Assembly: GCA_036873135.1 (NCBI GenBank)
Contig: JAPTYO010000027.1
Span: 2,127,195-2,191,194, forward strand
Reading direction: 5' to 3'
Source: Clarkia xantiana subsp. parviflora
Taxonomy: Eukaryota > Streptophyta > Magnoliopsida > Myrtales > Onagraceae
Length of the DNA stretch: 64,000 nt
The notes beneath the pieces are model-generated. The model was not told the origin of the DNA. It saw nothing but the letters and a program-made list of their open reading frames with translations, and did no database searches. This document shows positions 46,901-58,789 of the stretch, in pieces (the stretch's first letter is position 1; each line of letters opens with the position of its first letter). The position numbers were made by a program, and so were the translations under genes.

Positions 46901-49549
46901 ACCAGCACCGGGTTAGCAACCCAAGTCTGGAATCGGAGCTCCTTGATAAAACCAGCGTCGAGCAACCTGCCTACCTCCTGCTGGATTGCAATATTTTTGT
47001 CCTTGCCCATCAGACGCCTCTTCTGCGCGATAGACTTGATCGCGGAATCAATCTTCAGTTCGTGCACAATCACGTCGGGGCTGATTCCTGGCATGTCGCT
47101 CGGGGACCAGGCAAACAGCTCCTTGAACTTTTTCAGCAGATCGACCAACTCTCGGGCTGTTTCTTCGGTCAGAGCAGACCCGATTTTCACCTTCCTCTGA
47201 GGCCCATCAATCTCGACCTCCTTCAAGTCCTCCACGGGGGCGGGACGCCCAAAATCCTCTATGGGATCAGCATCTGTCTGGAGGACAGTCATGGCCTCTC
47301 GTCTCCTCCTTCGGGTGGCATTGACATAACATTTCCTGGAAGCCACCTGGTCGCCCTTGACCTCTCCGACTCCATGGTCAGTCGGGAACTTCATCTTCGG
47401 ATGAACAGTCGAGGCAACTGCCATCAGGGGGTTGATGGTAGTTCTCCCGATGATCGTGTTGCAAGTCCCTGCGGAATCAACTACCACAAACTCCACGTTC
47501 CTCCTTTCTGATTTCCATCCACTACCGAACTCCACTGGTAAGGTGATCACCCCTAACGGATAGGAGGTAGAGCCAGAGAATCCGACCATCGGGAAGTTCG
47601 CCTCCTTCAGGTCTTTCTTCGTTTTCCCCATGGCCTCCAGTGCATCCATGAACAGAATATCGGAGGAGCTCCCTCCATCGATCAGAATCTGTTTCATCTC
47701 GTACCCATCCACATCAAGGTCACAACCAGAGCGTCATCGTGCGGAGTCTCCACGCCTACGAGATCCTCCGACGAAAAGGAGATCACCATTTCTTCCTTCA
47801 GGGTCCAGGATCGGGACCTCTTACCCAGCACCACAGCAGCAGGAATTCTAGAGGCATAAACCTCCCGGGAGGACGAGGTATCACCCCCCGCAGCAAATCC
47901 TCCGTGAATCACATTGATAGTGCCCCGCTTCTCCTTACGGGTACCGGAAGACTCCGGGTCGGACCTCTTCTTCTTTGGGGACCGATCTCGGGATCGGGAA
48001 CGGGACCGTGATCGGGAACGAGAACAGGATCGACACCGCTTCTCCCCGACAAACTCTTTAAGCTTCCCTTTCTGGATCAACTTTTTGATCTCCTTCTTCA
48101 GCTCCCGATAATGATTGGTGTCGTGGCCATTCGCGCGATGGAATCGACAGTAGCGGTCGGTTCGGGTTCCCAAAAACTCTCCTTCCTTCTTCGGGGGGTA
48201 CCTAGAGATACCCTGTCGCTCCATGACCGTCAGCACCTCCGCCATAGAGCTGTTGAGAGGAATGTCATGATCCTCCCGCCTATCTTTTTTCGAGGAACGC
48301 CTGTCATCCCTCCGATCGGAGCGACCTCGACCCCGACTGCCCTCGGCTTTATCCTTCGACTTGCGCTCGTCTAAGGGTTTGACCGACTGCTTTCCCTTAT
48401 TCGACTTCGGGGGCTTGAGCTCTCCAGCGGCTATCTTCGATTTCTGGACATCGATTTGCCGCTTCACCCTCTTCTGTAGTGCCTCCATATTCCACACAGC
48501 CTTCTCAGCCACGCTGTGCATCAAGTCGGAACCGTAGGGGGCTGTGAGGTTCCGAATAAAGGTACGGATGGTTTCACCCTCCGAAATCTACTCATCAATC
48601 TCCGCCACGCTGGCCGAGTACCGCTGGTAATAGTGCGCCAGCGACTCGTCGGGCCTCTGTACCACCTGGGTCAGGGACCTTACACTCTTCAGCAAACGTC
48701 TTCGACCCTGGTACTGCTGAATGAACCGGTCGTGCATATCAGCCCAGCAAGTGATGCAGCCTGGGGGCAGACTAAAGAACCAGGTCAAGGCTCTCTCACC
48801 GAGTGTGTTCGGGAACAGTGTACACACAATATCTTCATTCGGGGCTCTGCCCAGACACGCCATGAGGTGCTTCTGGACATGACGAACCGGATCTCCCTCG
48901 CCATCGTACTCCTTGACCGTGGGGATACCCAGTCCTGGCGGGGCGAGGGTGTCTATGAGTCGAGGCACGAAGGGATGGGTGGATCGATCCCTCAGCTCTG
49001 ACACCAGCGGCTTCTGCTCTCCCATGCAGATGTTCACAATCTTCACCACCTGGTCGGTGGTGATGGGACCATTAAGGGGAATAGTCCTATGTTGCACTGG
49101 TCCTGGCCCGTCGACCACAAATCGCTCTGGCTGAACGGACTCCCTACTCCTGCCCTGGCTTCGGGGCTGAGCCTCCCGAACATTCTGAGCCTCCGGTGGC
49201 GGGGGCGCTTCCTCTTCTAGCGGAGGCATCTCCTCTTGCCTCCGTGCAGCCTCCCTCCGATCCAAGAGGGCCTCCATAGCTGCCAAAAACATTGGCATGG
49301 CTTCCGCCACAGCCCTCGTCAGGTCCGCAGCTGGAGGAGCCACCTGCTCCCTATTCCCCTGGTGTTGAGCAGCAGCATCTTCGGGACCTTCATTATGCCC
49401 CCTGTCTGGGAGACCTCAGCAGCAGGAAGATTCTGGTCCTCCTCATGTTCCGGTGGTGAATTCAAAGTCGTCGCAGCAGGGTGACGGGAACCACCAGATT
49501 GTCCTTGTCTTCTTTGCTTGCCAGCCGCCATTGAACGAGTAGAAGGCAT
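43986..49549 (-). pseudogene. Gyp-2 gag-pol
   Basis: Read on the minus strand: gag start at 49549 (MPSTRSMAAGKQRR) with a frameshift near 49340-49430, then gag to a stop near 48588. A finger motif (CRFHRANGHDTNHY, last Cys lost) lies near 48150. Next are an Arg-Ser stretch near 48000-48045, protease (ILIDGGSSSDIL near 47685), RT with YVDDM at 46563-46577, RNase H, and a second RNase H (YTDGSSSSDGSGAG). Integrase has CDACQRY, WGIDLVGPLP and ISDNGPPF. Frame breaks lie near 47700, 46380-46490 and 44950-44993, and a stop within the C-terminal region near 44190. It closely parallels Gyp-1 and serves to locate the breaks there. Confidence 0.92.
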
Positions 49550-49567
49550 ATCAGCTTTTTGTTACGT

Positions 49568-49586
49568 TTCCCACAGATGGAGCCAA
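49568..49586 (-). other. Primer-binding site of Gyp-2
   Basis: Minus sense TTGGCTCCATCTGTGGGAA, next to the 5' LTR. It differs from Gyp-1 at GCGCCG/GCTCCA. Confidence 0.85.
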
Positions 49587-50300
49587 TGTTGGATCACGAC
49601 GGAACTCCGGTACGATCTTTGACGGCGATCCTGGCTCCTTCGCTCCACGTAATCCTGCAAGAGGGGATAGACCGGGCGGTGACCCAGAATCCCTCTCTGA
49701 TGTTTAAATGAGTATCTCGTATACGGTGGCAAGTAAGAATCTCAAAGTGTCTCCTGAAAAAAGTCATTGATCTGAGGTGACCTCTGCCCTTTTATAGGCG
49801 GAGAGGTACCTCAGTTACCCGGTGAACCGTTGGGGTGGTTAGCTCGTATCCCGTGTATCTCGTGCACGATCCCGCCTATCTAGGCCAGATCTCGCTTATC
49901 TCGGCCACGCCCCGCGTATCTCGGCCACGCTCCGCGTATCTTAACTACGCTCCGCATATCTCGGCCACGCCCCGCGTATCTCGGCCTTAACCTCTGATGG
50001 CAAGTCCCGACTAACATCGGGGACTCCAGAGTTATCTCGTTGTGTCACCGCTCGGGGCCCCTCGTCATCGTGACAGGGCCAATCGTTCTCAGGGATTCGT
50101 CATCGGGGCCTACTTAAATGCTTCTCATCGGGAGCTTCCAGATCATCTATCGGGACCGACTCTGTCGGACCTTTCATCATCGGGACTCCCTACGTTGGGA
50201 CCCTCCACCTGGGTCATCTTGACCTTCATTTGGGGCCTAGTGGGCCTGTTCGCTGTTTCCTCGCCGTTAAGGGGCCTAACGGCCATAGCGGAACCCATCA
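49587..50300 (-). mobile_element. Gyp-2 5' LTR
   Basis: 714 bp. TATAAAA (minus) at 49790-49796. One 40-bp repeat pair fewer than the 3' LTR. Confidence 0.93.
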
Positions 50301-50305
50301 CTATG

Positions 50306-51040
50306 TAGAGAGTGCCTTGACTCGATTCGCTCCTGTGAGTATCAATCTTCTCTTTTTCACTATTTGTATGAATGCATGTATTGTTGTAACACCTTTATGT
50401 CCTGTTTGTTGTTTTGTTGTTTTCAGGCCGTTGCCGACATGATGGACATGTCGTCCTTACAAGCTGCAGTTGAGAAGTACGACGCCGTTTGTTGCGAGCT
50501 TGCTCAATCCAAAGAGAAGCTGCACACCCTTAGCTCGAAGGCCGCATATTTTGAGGCTCTCTATACTTCTCTTCGGGCTCGACTTGTTGAGCTTGAGGCC
50601 GAGATCGTCGCCCTCGAGAAGAAGATCATGGAGGATAGTGACGCGCATGAGGTGGCGCTGCGTGCTGCACGCGAGGAAGGCTATAAGGCGGGCAAGGCGG
50701 AAGGACTTGCTGAGTACGCGACTACTCCTGCTTTTGCTATTGCAGTCTATGCTGCGCCGAGGTGAAGTCAGATAAGTTGATGAGAGAATTCGCGGAGAAT
50801 TACATCCGCATGGTGAGTATTCTTGCCCCCGACTTTCCTTTTGACAAGTTGGGTCCTTATGCGGATTATGCTGTTGGACATGTTAACGCTTTGCGCCACT
50901 TGACACTTTAGGAGGCCAATTATGAGATGTTGTTCAATGATAACGGTGATATCAACCTTGTTATCACCGCTGCTTAGATTATGGAGGCTGCCCTCGAGCG
51001 AGTTGGAGATGACGACACCTTGCGAGTGGCGCCGGATTGA
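50306..51040 (+). pseudogene. Tat-3 antisense gene, 3' part with coiled coil
   Basis: The exon resumes after the Gyp-2 TSD and ends at donor GTGAGT (50335). The 92-bp intron ends TTTTCAG at 50426. The next exon reads MSSLQAAVEKYD, then ELAQSKEKL, RLVELEAEIVALEKK and AREEGYKAGKAEGLAEY, a strong heptad-type coiled coil as in exon 4 of Gyp-1. A frameshift near 50755 leads to AEVKSDKLMREFAENYIRM. The region ends with TGA at 51038-51040. The fixed order (domain, low-complexity linker, coiled coil) supports common descent with the Gyp-1 gene. Confidence 0.7.
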
Positions 51041-51449
51041 TTTTCAGGAGTATATCAAACTTTTATACATAGTTTTTGCTCCCCGTGTTTTGGGTTGTGG
51101 TTGCTTTGGGAGTTGGCCCTTGAACCTTTGTTTATATTTTGCTTGCCTGGGATTTTGTCGTCTAGACCTGACATGATCGTAGAAGAAATGCATGATAACT
51201 CGATAGTAGTATATCATACCTTGTGTTACCATAGTTGTACGTATACATTAGACTTGCATGATGGGATTGACCTCCTTGTTGTAGCGGATATAACATCCGT
51301 AGTTATGAAAAGTGCGTCGCTAAGTGTCATGAGTGCCCATCTTGTTTTAAACCCAAGGAATGGCGTAATGAGTGTGTCGATTACTTTCCGTGTTTATAGA
51401 TAATGACACGCAAGACCTTAGTATAGCAATGCACTTGGCGCTGGCGCTT

Positions 51450-52440
51450 GGCACAAGAGCACTTGGCACCGACACTTGGAACGTAGTAGAGTCGTCTTGT
51501 CGAGACAAGACATTATTTTATACCGTCTCTTAGTTCCACTCTAAGGTGACGTTGTGACAAGACGCTACTTGTTCTATACTATGCGTTTTTCCATCTGTTA
51601 GTTGGGCAAACCCCGCGTGACGTTGTTACAAGGCTTCCGTGGCTAATCCAGTACTTACCTCGTGATGCTACTACGCCTCAACCTGGTTAGCCCAAGGGGC
51701 GGAATAGAGGTCGTATTAATACGCCTTGTAGTTTTTACCGTCTCTTGAACCATTTTAAGGCGACGTTGTGGCAAGACGCTACTTGCACTATGCTATGCGT
51801 TCTTCCATCCGTCAGTTGGGCGCACCCCGTGTGACGTTGTTGCAAGGCTTTCCGTGGCTAATCAAGTACTTACCATGCGATGCTACTGCACCTCTCCATG
51901 GTTAGTTCAGAAGGGCTGTACAAGTTAACGTTACAGTGACTTGCAGTTTTTTCCAACTCTTGGTCCACTCCAACGCGACGCTGTGGCAAGACACTACTTG
52001 CTGAATTTTGTGTGTTTTATTCTGTTATATGCTCACGGGAAAAATAGCGTTGTACAAGACTCAACTTGTAAGGTTGGTGAGTTTTTCAAACTGGGTGCCC
52101 TCCTGCTAGCGTGTATCAACCCGCGATAGGGAAGCATTCTTTGTAATAGCACGGGGTTTCCCTCTAAATGAAAGGATGTCGCGCCATGATGTATCATCCC
52201 GGGACAGGGAAGCATATTTTGTACTAGCATGGGGTTGTCTTCTAACAAGAGGACGTCCGCCATGACGGGGTGATTAGTCCCTTTGAATGTTTCCGCATCC
52301 TGTTTTAAACTCAGGGAATGGCTATGAACATGAGGATTTTCCTCTAACGAGAGGATTTCGTAGCATGCCATTTTTTTAGTTGTGAGCATAGGGGTTGCCC
52401 TCGCAAGGAGGATGTCCCAGCATGTCACTTGTAGATAAAT
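51450..52440. repeat. Tat-3 repeats between antisense gene and gag remnant
   Basis: A repeat of about 216 bp starts near 51520, 51738 and 51952 (phrases ACGTTGTG, CAAGACGCTACTTG, CGTGGCTAATC). From about 52100 to 52440, units of about 85 bp contain GGGAAGCAT and small hairpins such as CCTCT-AACG-AGAGG. As in Gyp-1 and Gyp-2, the repeats fall where the opposing genes converge. Confidence 0.75.
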
Positions 52441-52849
52441 CTTGGTTTGAACTTAAGATGTAATGTGTTGTCGACGCTATTTGGAGTAGTCGTCGTTATA
52501 GATAGAGAGCGTTTATATGCTCATTGTTAATGTTGATAATAGATATGTCGACATTGGATAATATAAGTCGATTGTTTGCATATAGCGCGATAGCTTGTAT
52601 TGTCGATACGAGTAATATGTGTGTATCTTAGTACTTGTTGTAATTCCAAAGTAGTATGTATAACGTAGTAATGTACCTACGAAAGTAGATTGATTTCATT
52701 AGGTTCTTGGTATATGTACAACGAGTTGCAGGAAGGCGTCAATAGATCTCTCCTTCCGAAATGTAGCAGAGCTAACAAGCGTAAACTACACTAGAGTTCT
52801 ACTGCATTAAATCTAAAAAGACTTAAAAGTAAATAAGCATGAATAGAGA
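52441..52849. other. Tat-3 non-coding stretch
   Basis: No supported gene and no clear repeat. AT-rich with scattered short similarities to the neighbouring repeats. Confidence 0.4.
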
Positions 52850-53520
52850 TAAAGGGAAGGATGATGTTTTTGCCGCCTTCATGGTTGGCCTGACGGCGGA
52901 ACGGGGTAATCATTAGTGCGCCTAACGCAATGATCTCTTCAATTTCCAATCTTAGAGACTGGCAATCATTAGTGCTGTGCCCCCGTGTCTTGTGGTATTT
53001 GCACCACTCATCAATATCCTTGCCTAGGAAAGCTGCCTTTGGTTCCAGTGGCGAGGGAAGCTTGTTCTCCAGGAGGCTAACGTATATCTCCTAAACCTAT
53101 GTATTTAGAGGAGTGAAGATGTAGTCGTAGTTGACGCCTGTGACTCCATTTGATCACTTGTCAGCTTGATCTTCCCCTTCCTGGATGAGAGGTATACCCC
53201 ATCCCAGCTCTCGTTCACATGTAATTACAGTTTTTCAGCTTGTCTTTTAAGTCTGCCATCGTATCAGTGGTTCGCCATCCATAGATTCTTCCGAAAAGGA
53301 GGAAGATGGAGCATTCATGTTCAAGAAGAATGCATTGATCACATCTCCTTTCGTTGCTCTAACCAAAGCCACATTGTAAGCGAACCTTATGAAGTAACTC
53401 ATTATTGGCTCATTCTGTCCTTTCTTGATGTCCCAAACACTTTCCCATGCTGTGAAGCAAACTCTCTCTGGCAGACTTACAAGGGTTAAAACTCGCTCCT
53501 TCCTTTCTTCAATACCGGAC
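52850..53520 (-). pseudogene. Second gag fragment in Tat-3
   Basis: Minus-strand text resembling the C-terminal half of a plant gypsy gag: AWESVWDIKKGQNEPIMSYF, then NAFFLNMNAPSSSFSEE, and a knuckle motif WCKYHKTRGHSTNDC near 53000. Stops are present near 53090-53160. It lies downstream of the protease, so it cannot be the normal gag of the same unit. Confidence 0.7.
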
Positions 53521-56091
53521 TCGGTGTTCAATCTTCTCTTCTTGCCAGTGTCGACCATTGCTATGGCGACGTAATTGACTGCTTCTGAATGTCTTGACAT
53601 AATACTTTCGTGCCGACATCTGATCTCCGAGTACTTCACCAATCCCGTTTCTTGTTGGAACTTCATTTTTTGGTGAACCGTGGATGGAACGATCTCGTAA
53701 GGGTTTATTGTCGTCCTTACCAATATTACATTGTATGCTCCTAGAGCTTCTACCACCACAAAGGTGACATCGGCGCTAAGCGTTTTCCATCCTTCGCCAA
53801 ATATGACTGGTAATGTGATTGTCCCCAGGGGATAGGTTAGAGAACCTGCAAATCTAACCAAAGTGAAGGCTCCGAGAGTAAGGTCTGTTATCGTTTTTCC
53901 CAATTATTCAAGCACTTTAACATGCAATATGTCGGCGGAACTGCCTCCGTCTACCAGAATGCGCTTCACGTCGTATCCAACGATGTTCATTGTAATGACG
54001 AGGGCATCGTCATGAGGGTAGACAATGTGCTTCATGTCCTCTCTTAAAAATTGGATGACGACGTCGTCCTCTTCGGGTTGGCGTTGCTTCCCATATTTAG
54101 GAAGTGTCATTACTTGTGATGCGTAGGCATCTCTTGAATTTGATACGTGACCCCCGGCAGCTGGGCCTTCGTGAATGACGTTGATTACTCCTCGCTTATC
54201 ATTCACTTTTTCTTTTCCTTTGCCTGTTCCTGACGACTCCGCGTTGGCCTTCTTTGGACGTTTGTCACCTTGGTCGACATAATTCTTCAGTTCTCCTTTC
54301 AAGATGAAACCATTTATGCAGAATCTTAAACTTACACAGTTGTCCGTTTCATGGCCATATACTTCGTGGTTTTCACACCACTTGTTTTCTTCTTTTCCCA
54401 ACGGACACTTGCGGAAGTTAAAAGGTTCTTTCCACAGTTTGGTTACTTTCATCTCCTTCAAGATGAAAGACAGTGGCGCGTTCAAAGGAACGCTTTCTGC
54501 AAGATTAATCTTTTTGGGTTTTTGGAAGTCCGATTGAAATGGTCTTTTTTCTATGGTTGCCACTCCTATTTTGTTGGTTGCCTTGCGGTGGTCTCGCTGG
54601 CTTGTTGTTGTCCATTGCACGGGAAGCACTCATCTTAGCCTTGTTTTGTTCCCTGAACCTCTCCAGGTCTAAGAATTATTTCACTCTTGATGCCAGTTCT
54701 TCGAGTGTCTCAGCAGGACACTTGGACATTTTCTCGGCGAGTGCATATCCTTTACGACCCAAGTTATTTATGAAAGCTCGAACTATCTCTCCTTTTGTTA
54801 AGTTGCCTTGAATGTCAACAACATTTTAGTTGAAGCGGATGTAGTAAACCGCCAACGATTCTTCGCTTTGCTCCTGTAAGTCATTCAATGCGTTCGATCC
54901 CTTTAAGAGTGTGCGCTCTCCCATATATCGTTGTATGAATTTTGCCTTCAAATATGGCCAAGAAGTTACACTCCCGCATAGAAGCAAGAATAACCAGTGC
55001 GCCGCTGTTCCTGCTAAGGTTTGGGGGAACGTCATGGCCATGTGATGTGGGTTGTCAGTTCTTCAGAGGAGAGAGGCCTCGTGCTGCTGCACGTGCTCTA
55101 TTGGGTCTCATTTTCCTCGATACTTGTCAATTTTGATTCCATAGAGCACATATGGCACACGACTGTATACCAGTTCGTCAGTGAAGGGGTGAGACGCGTT
55201 CTCAGCCAATGCATGCATTCCTTTCATCTTAGATTGCTTCATCTTTTGTTCGATTATGGCTTCCAGAACCTTTGTTGTTAGTCCCGTGATTGGAACGCCA
55301 TCATTGACCACTGGCCTTCTCCACCCTGTGTTGCGGTACATCCCAGCATGTTCTTGACTTGTTGCTTGGTAGGAACTTTCCTTGTAGTACTGCTGTGAGA
55401 ATGGAGATAGAGGCTGCCTCCATGACTTTTCCTGACCATGCGCCCTTACATAGGGAGTGTATGAGCGCGTCGCTTCTTGCCTTGGCTCGTTCCTTTCTTG
55501 TTGGTACTGGTATGTACCTTCTGAATATTGTTCTCCTCCTTGGAATGGGGTCTCTTGGCGGGTAGTGTCGCGTGACATTGCCCTTACTGGCGTGGCCTGT
55601 CCGTGGACTGGCGGCGGTGGGGGAGGTGGTGCATATCCTTGGTTCCTCAGTGTTTCTCTGAAAGCTAGAAATTCTTCAAGTGCAGCCATCATGGCAGGAA
55701 TTACGGCTGGTGCTGGGTTTGCGCCTCTTCCTTGTTGTTGTGTCTCCTCTGCAGGCATCCCATAGGGGAACTGTTGATTCGCGTGTGCTCCGTGCTCGTA
55801 CCTTGGCGGAGGTGTGTGTTGCGCTGCGTTGCGCACTCTTGGTTTGTGCTGTACGGAAGGCACGCTTCTTGCGGGCACGGAGGAAGCAGTCGAGATAGCC
55901 TCGGGTATGTGAGAAGGTCCAGGCTGACTCCTTACTAGCGCCTGCTTACTTGTCTGCTCGACAGTTGTCTTCTTCGGGCGCCCTGGGCCTTTCTTCTTTT
56001 CCTGCGGGTTGACATTGTCAGGAGGAGGGTGATTGCTCGCAATAGCTTGTAGTGCAATATATTCTTGTTCGTATCTCGCGGACACTGCCAA
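53520..56091 (-). pseudogene. Tat-3 gag and protease remnant
   Basis: Starting next to the 5' LTR: a lysine-rich segment (EKKKGPGRPKKT), a glutamine/proline-rich linker, then gag (FTDELVYSRVPYVLYGIK, AHWLFLLLCGSVTSW, EESLAVYYIRF). A finger motif is [14 protein letters not shown] near 54365, and the protease motif is [12 protein letters not shown] near 53950. The protease runs on (TYPLGTITLPV, INPYEIVPSTVHQKMKF) and its frame continues straight into the second gag fragment. No RT, RNase H or integrase follows. Several stops and frameshifts separate the pieces (near 55100, 54820, 54640 and 53904). Non-autonomous. Confidence 0.85.
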
Positions 56092-56094
56092 AAA

Positions 56095-56717
56095 TTTCGT
56101 CCAGACCCGCTTGATGTAACGGACTGTCGATCTTCAGGTTGATCGCCGTGTTAGGTCCTTCTACTCGCGCTCCTTGATCCGAGCTCGCTGTCCAGACCTG
56201 CACACGGGGCAGTAACTAGCACGGAGAGGGGGGGGGTGGTGCTAGTTGAGCCCTCTCTGATGCTTAAATAAGAATTCTAGAGAGATAAAGCTACAGAGAA
56301 GTCAGAGATCCTAAGCCAATCTCAAGTGAAGATAAAGAATAAAATGGATGGCCCAGGTCCCTTTTATAAGCATCCTTAGAACCGACTCTGAATTTTGTGC
56401 GGTTCGACGCTGGTTTAAAAGAAAGTGTGAACCGTCATCTGGTTTGATCAGGTTGGCTATTGGACAAATCTAACTTAGTGTAAGAACACAAATGGAACAC
56501 GCACGCTGCAGACAACGACTCGGATCACGTCGGATTTGGGCAATCCTGGCGTGATCCGGGTCGCCTAGGGCAATCCGGAGGTCCGGTGCGGACGCGTGTA
56601 ACGCGCGTCCGGACCGTTTTGATCCTCGAGAACGCGTTTTGATCCGTTTATGTGATTTCGACATGTTTACGAAGTCCGAAATATAAATACGAACCCGAAT
56701 TCGGTAGATATCCATCA
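56095..56717 (-). mobile_element. Tat-3 5' LTR
   Basis: Minus sense from TGATGGATATC (56717) to GGTCTGGACGAAA. The terminal CA seen in the 3' LTR is lost, and TTTTTGGC, a decayed primer-binding site, follows. TATAAAAG (minus) lies near 56369. It is more diverged from the 3' LTR than any other pair here, with several deletions, so Tat-3 is the oldest complete insertion in the nest. The right TSD is ATTAG at 56718-56722, against GTTAG on the left. Confidence 0.85.
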
Positions 56718-56722
56718 ATTAG

Positions 56723-57091
56723 GGGTTTTATTAAGGTAATTCATAATTCCTCCTTTGTGGTTATTTGAGAGAAAACCCTCCTCCCTAACATATACTAATT
56801 TGGGCTGAACCTATACTTCAACAAAGGTGTGCCAATTTGCTTTGAGCAAACACTCCGGAGATCTGTCCCTGCCAAGAATCGATCAGAGGCTTTGCTGTGG
56901 AGACTATACCACGTAGGGCTTCCTTAATAAGAACCTCTACGAGTTCCGTCCGGTGGATCGAGAACTCCCTCAGCGAGATCTTGGGACTATGGAAGGAGAT
57001 TAAGGTATGTGCACATATTCCGTTGCGTAATTGAGATTACTAGCATGTACCGTATTTGAGTTTTCGTAGTATTTAGCCCCGTAATCCAACA
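56723..57091 (+). mobile_element. Copia-1 3' LTR, right half
   Basis: Continues the LTR interrupted at 12036. It matches, inverted, 61878-62250 of the copia LTR at the right end, and finishes GTAATCCAACA at 57091. Confidence 0.88.
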
Positions 57092-57895
57092 TATTCCTCT
57101 CTACGCGTGCGCTTTTTCTGCCTGTTCTTACCACCAGATTGCTTAGGTTTGAACTTTCTTTGTATGTTTGGACCAAGCGATTTGTTAGCCTTCTTTTGAA
57201 GGTCTTTACCCTTTCTCTTACTCTTACCCTTTTTCACAGCAGGAGAGGATGACGCACATGCATCCCAGCTCTAGGCTTTTCAGCCTTGAGTCTATCCTCT
57301 TCTAGCTCGAGATGAGCTCGCACCTTCTCGAGGGTTTCAAGATAGGTGGCATGGGTAAGGTGCATATTCATGCTGTTCCTAGAGTCTTGTAAAGAGCGGA
57401 TGACCCACTGGACTTTCTGTTCCTTAGACAGGGTTTCTCCTGTCTCCTTGAGTTCAGCAACCATGTTAGACATTTGTCTAATATGCTCCTACATCGTATG
57501 CTTAGGATTCAACTTATATGAGTCTAAAGTGATGTTTAACGATCGCTTCTGGGATGTGGTGTAAACACCAAACCTTGCATTGAGACCGTCCTACAGTTCC
57601 TTAGCAGACTCAAGTTGATCAAACTCATAGAGTATGTCATCCTCCTGCATCAACATCAAGGCGAAATGAATTTCCAGGTCATTAGAATTCCATTTGTCAT
57701 AGAATTCCTTATGTTCATCCATGAGGTCTCCCTCTGGCCTAACATGCTTTGTAGTTAAGTGGTACAAATCTTTTAATTAAGTAATCACCATCTTTGCTCG
57801 CTTAATCCAGATTTTATAGTTCTTACCATTCAATCTCACCCCTTTTTTCAATTGGGGGATAACAATGCTAATCACAACCATTGAAACTAACACAT
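57092..57895 (-). pseudogene. Copia gag remnant (UBN2-like), minus strand
   Basis: Minus-strand frames read RLNGKNYKIWIKRAKM near 57830, then DKWNSNDLEIHFALMLM, EFDQLESAKEL, and MSNMVAELKETGETLSKEQK with VQWVIRSL. These are typical of the gag polyprotein start of Ty1/copia elements. A basic tail (KKGKSKRKGKDLQKK) follows. There are several stops. The Copia-1 LTR abuts it at 57091, so Copia-1 probably inserted into this older copia. Confidence 0.8.
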
Positions 57896-58789
57896 CGACA
57901 ATCATGCATAAGCAGGGAGACAACAACATTTTGGAATAAAAATTGCATACATCGAATATCTATGAGACAGAAGGCGACAAATAATGATTCCTTAGACATC
58001 TAACCCAACTGACCGACAGTAAATCGAGGGAAGAGGGGTCGTAAAAGATTTCATATTACCGACGTCTTCTTTCTAATAGATCAGTCTTTTAAAATTGTTT
58101 AATCGCTCTCACCGGAACATGAGGGTTTAAAAACACCGGATCTTGGCTTTCCCAAGTTTGCACATACAATTCTACCACACAAGTGAATCATCATGCGCAG
58201 GTCACATCCACGAAACAAACCACTCATTATGCATACGCGTCATGCGTCTAATGTTCCGAGGAACTTATGCTAGCATATGAAATTCTACTTCCTAAGTAAA
58301 TTATCACATGCTTGTACATCCTCCAAATTCATGCATACACATCATACGTGATCACACCATAACAAACATGCATATTTGTCGATTGATTTTCGGTTTTAAA
58401 ACATTTGGGGCTGACTCGCAATTCATGCTATCAATCAAACATGCGTACTTCTAGACATGAATCCTAGGCATTTACAACCATCACAACATGTCTATCCTAG
58501 TGCGTAATTCATTAATTGAAAACCAGGGCTCTGCCTACAACATGTATTATCCAGCTAGCTTGATATAGTCTAGACGATAGTTCTAATCATGCAATAATAT
58601 CAGTTAAATAGCAATTGCAATTCATCCCTCTAAATGACTCAGTCCCAAAATCATGTATTTTCGAGATCCATCCCCATAATCGAAACTAGGCATCAAGTAT
58701 AAACCCATAAGCATTGTGTAGGTAATTTTAAAGTTTGAAAACATTTGGATTTTAAAATTTGACCATCCTATTTTAAATTGACATGGTCC

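Larger units (their letters stand above)
41648..50300 (-). mobile_element. Gyp-2: 8.65-kb gypsy element related to Gyp-1, inverted
   Basis: LTRs of 755 and 714 bp, primer-binding site, gag-pol, tandem array, antisense gene remnant, polypurine tract and a perfect 5-bp TSD. Protein similarity to Gyp-1 is high throughout, while the LTR sequences are of a distinct subfamily. The LTR pair differs at roughly 19 sites plus a 40-bp length change. It is therefore older than Gyp-1. It is shorter mainly because most of the antisense gene is deleted. Confidence 0.95.

Noticed and set aside
44091..48374. Plus-strand ORFs in Gyp-2 of 60-280 codons
   Set aside because: They overlap well-supported minus-strand gag-pol and are shadows in the opposite frame.
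58525..58545. Possible copia primer-binding site (GGCTCTGCCTACAA, minus sense TTGTAGGCAGAGCC)
   Set aside because: Only about 10 of 14 positions fit the usual methionine-tRNA site, and no LTR end could be seen beside it.
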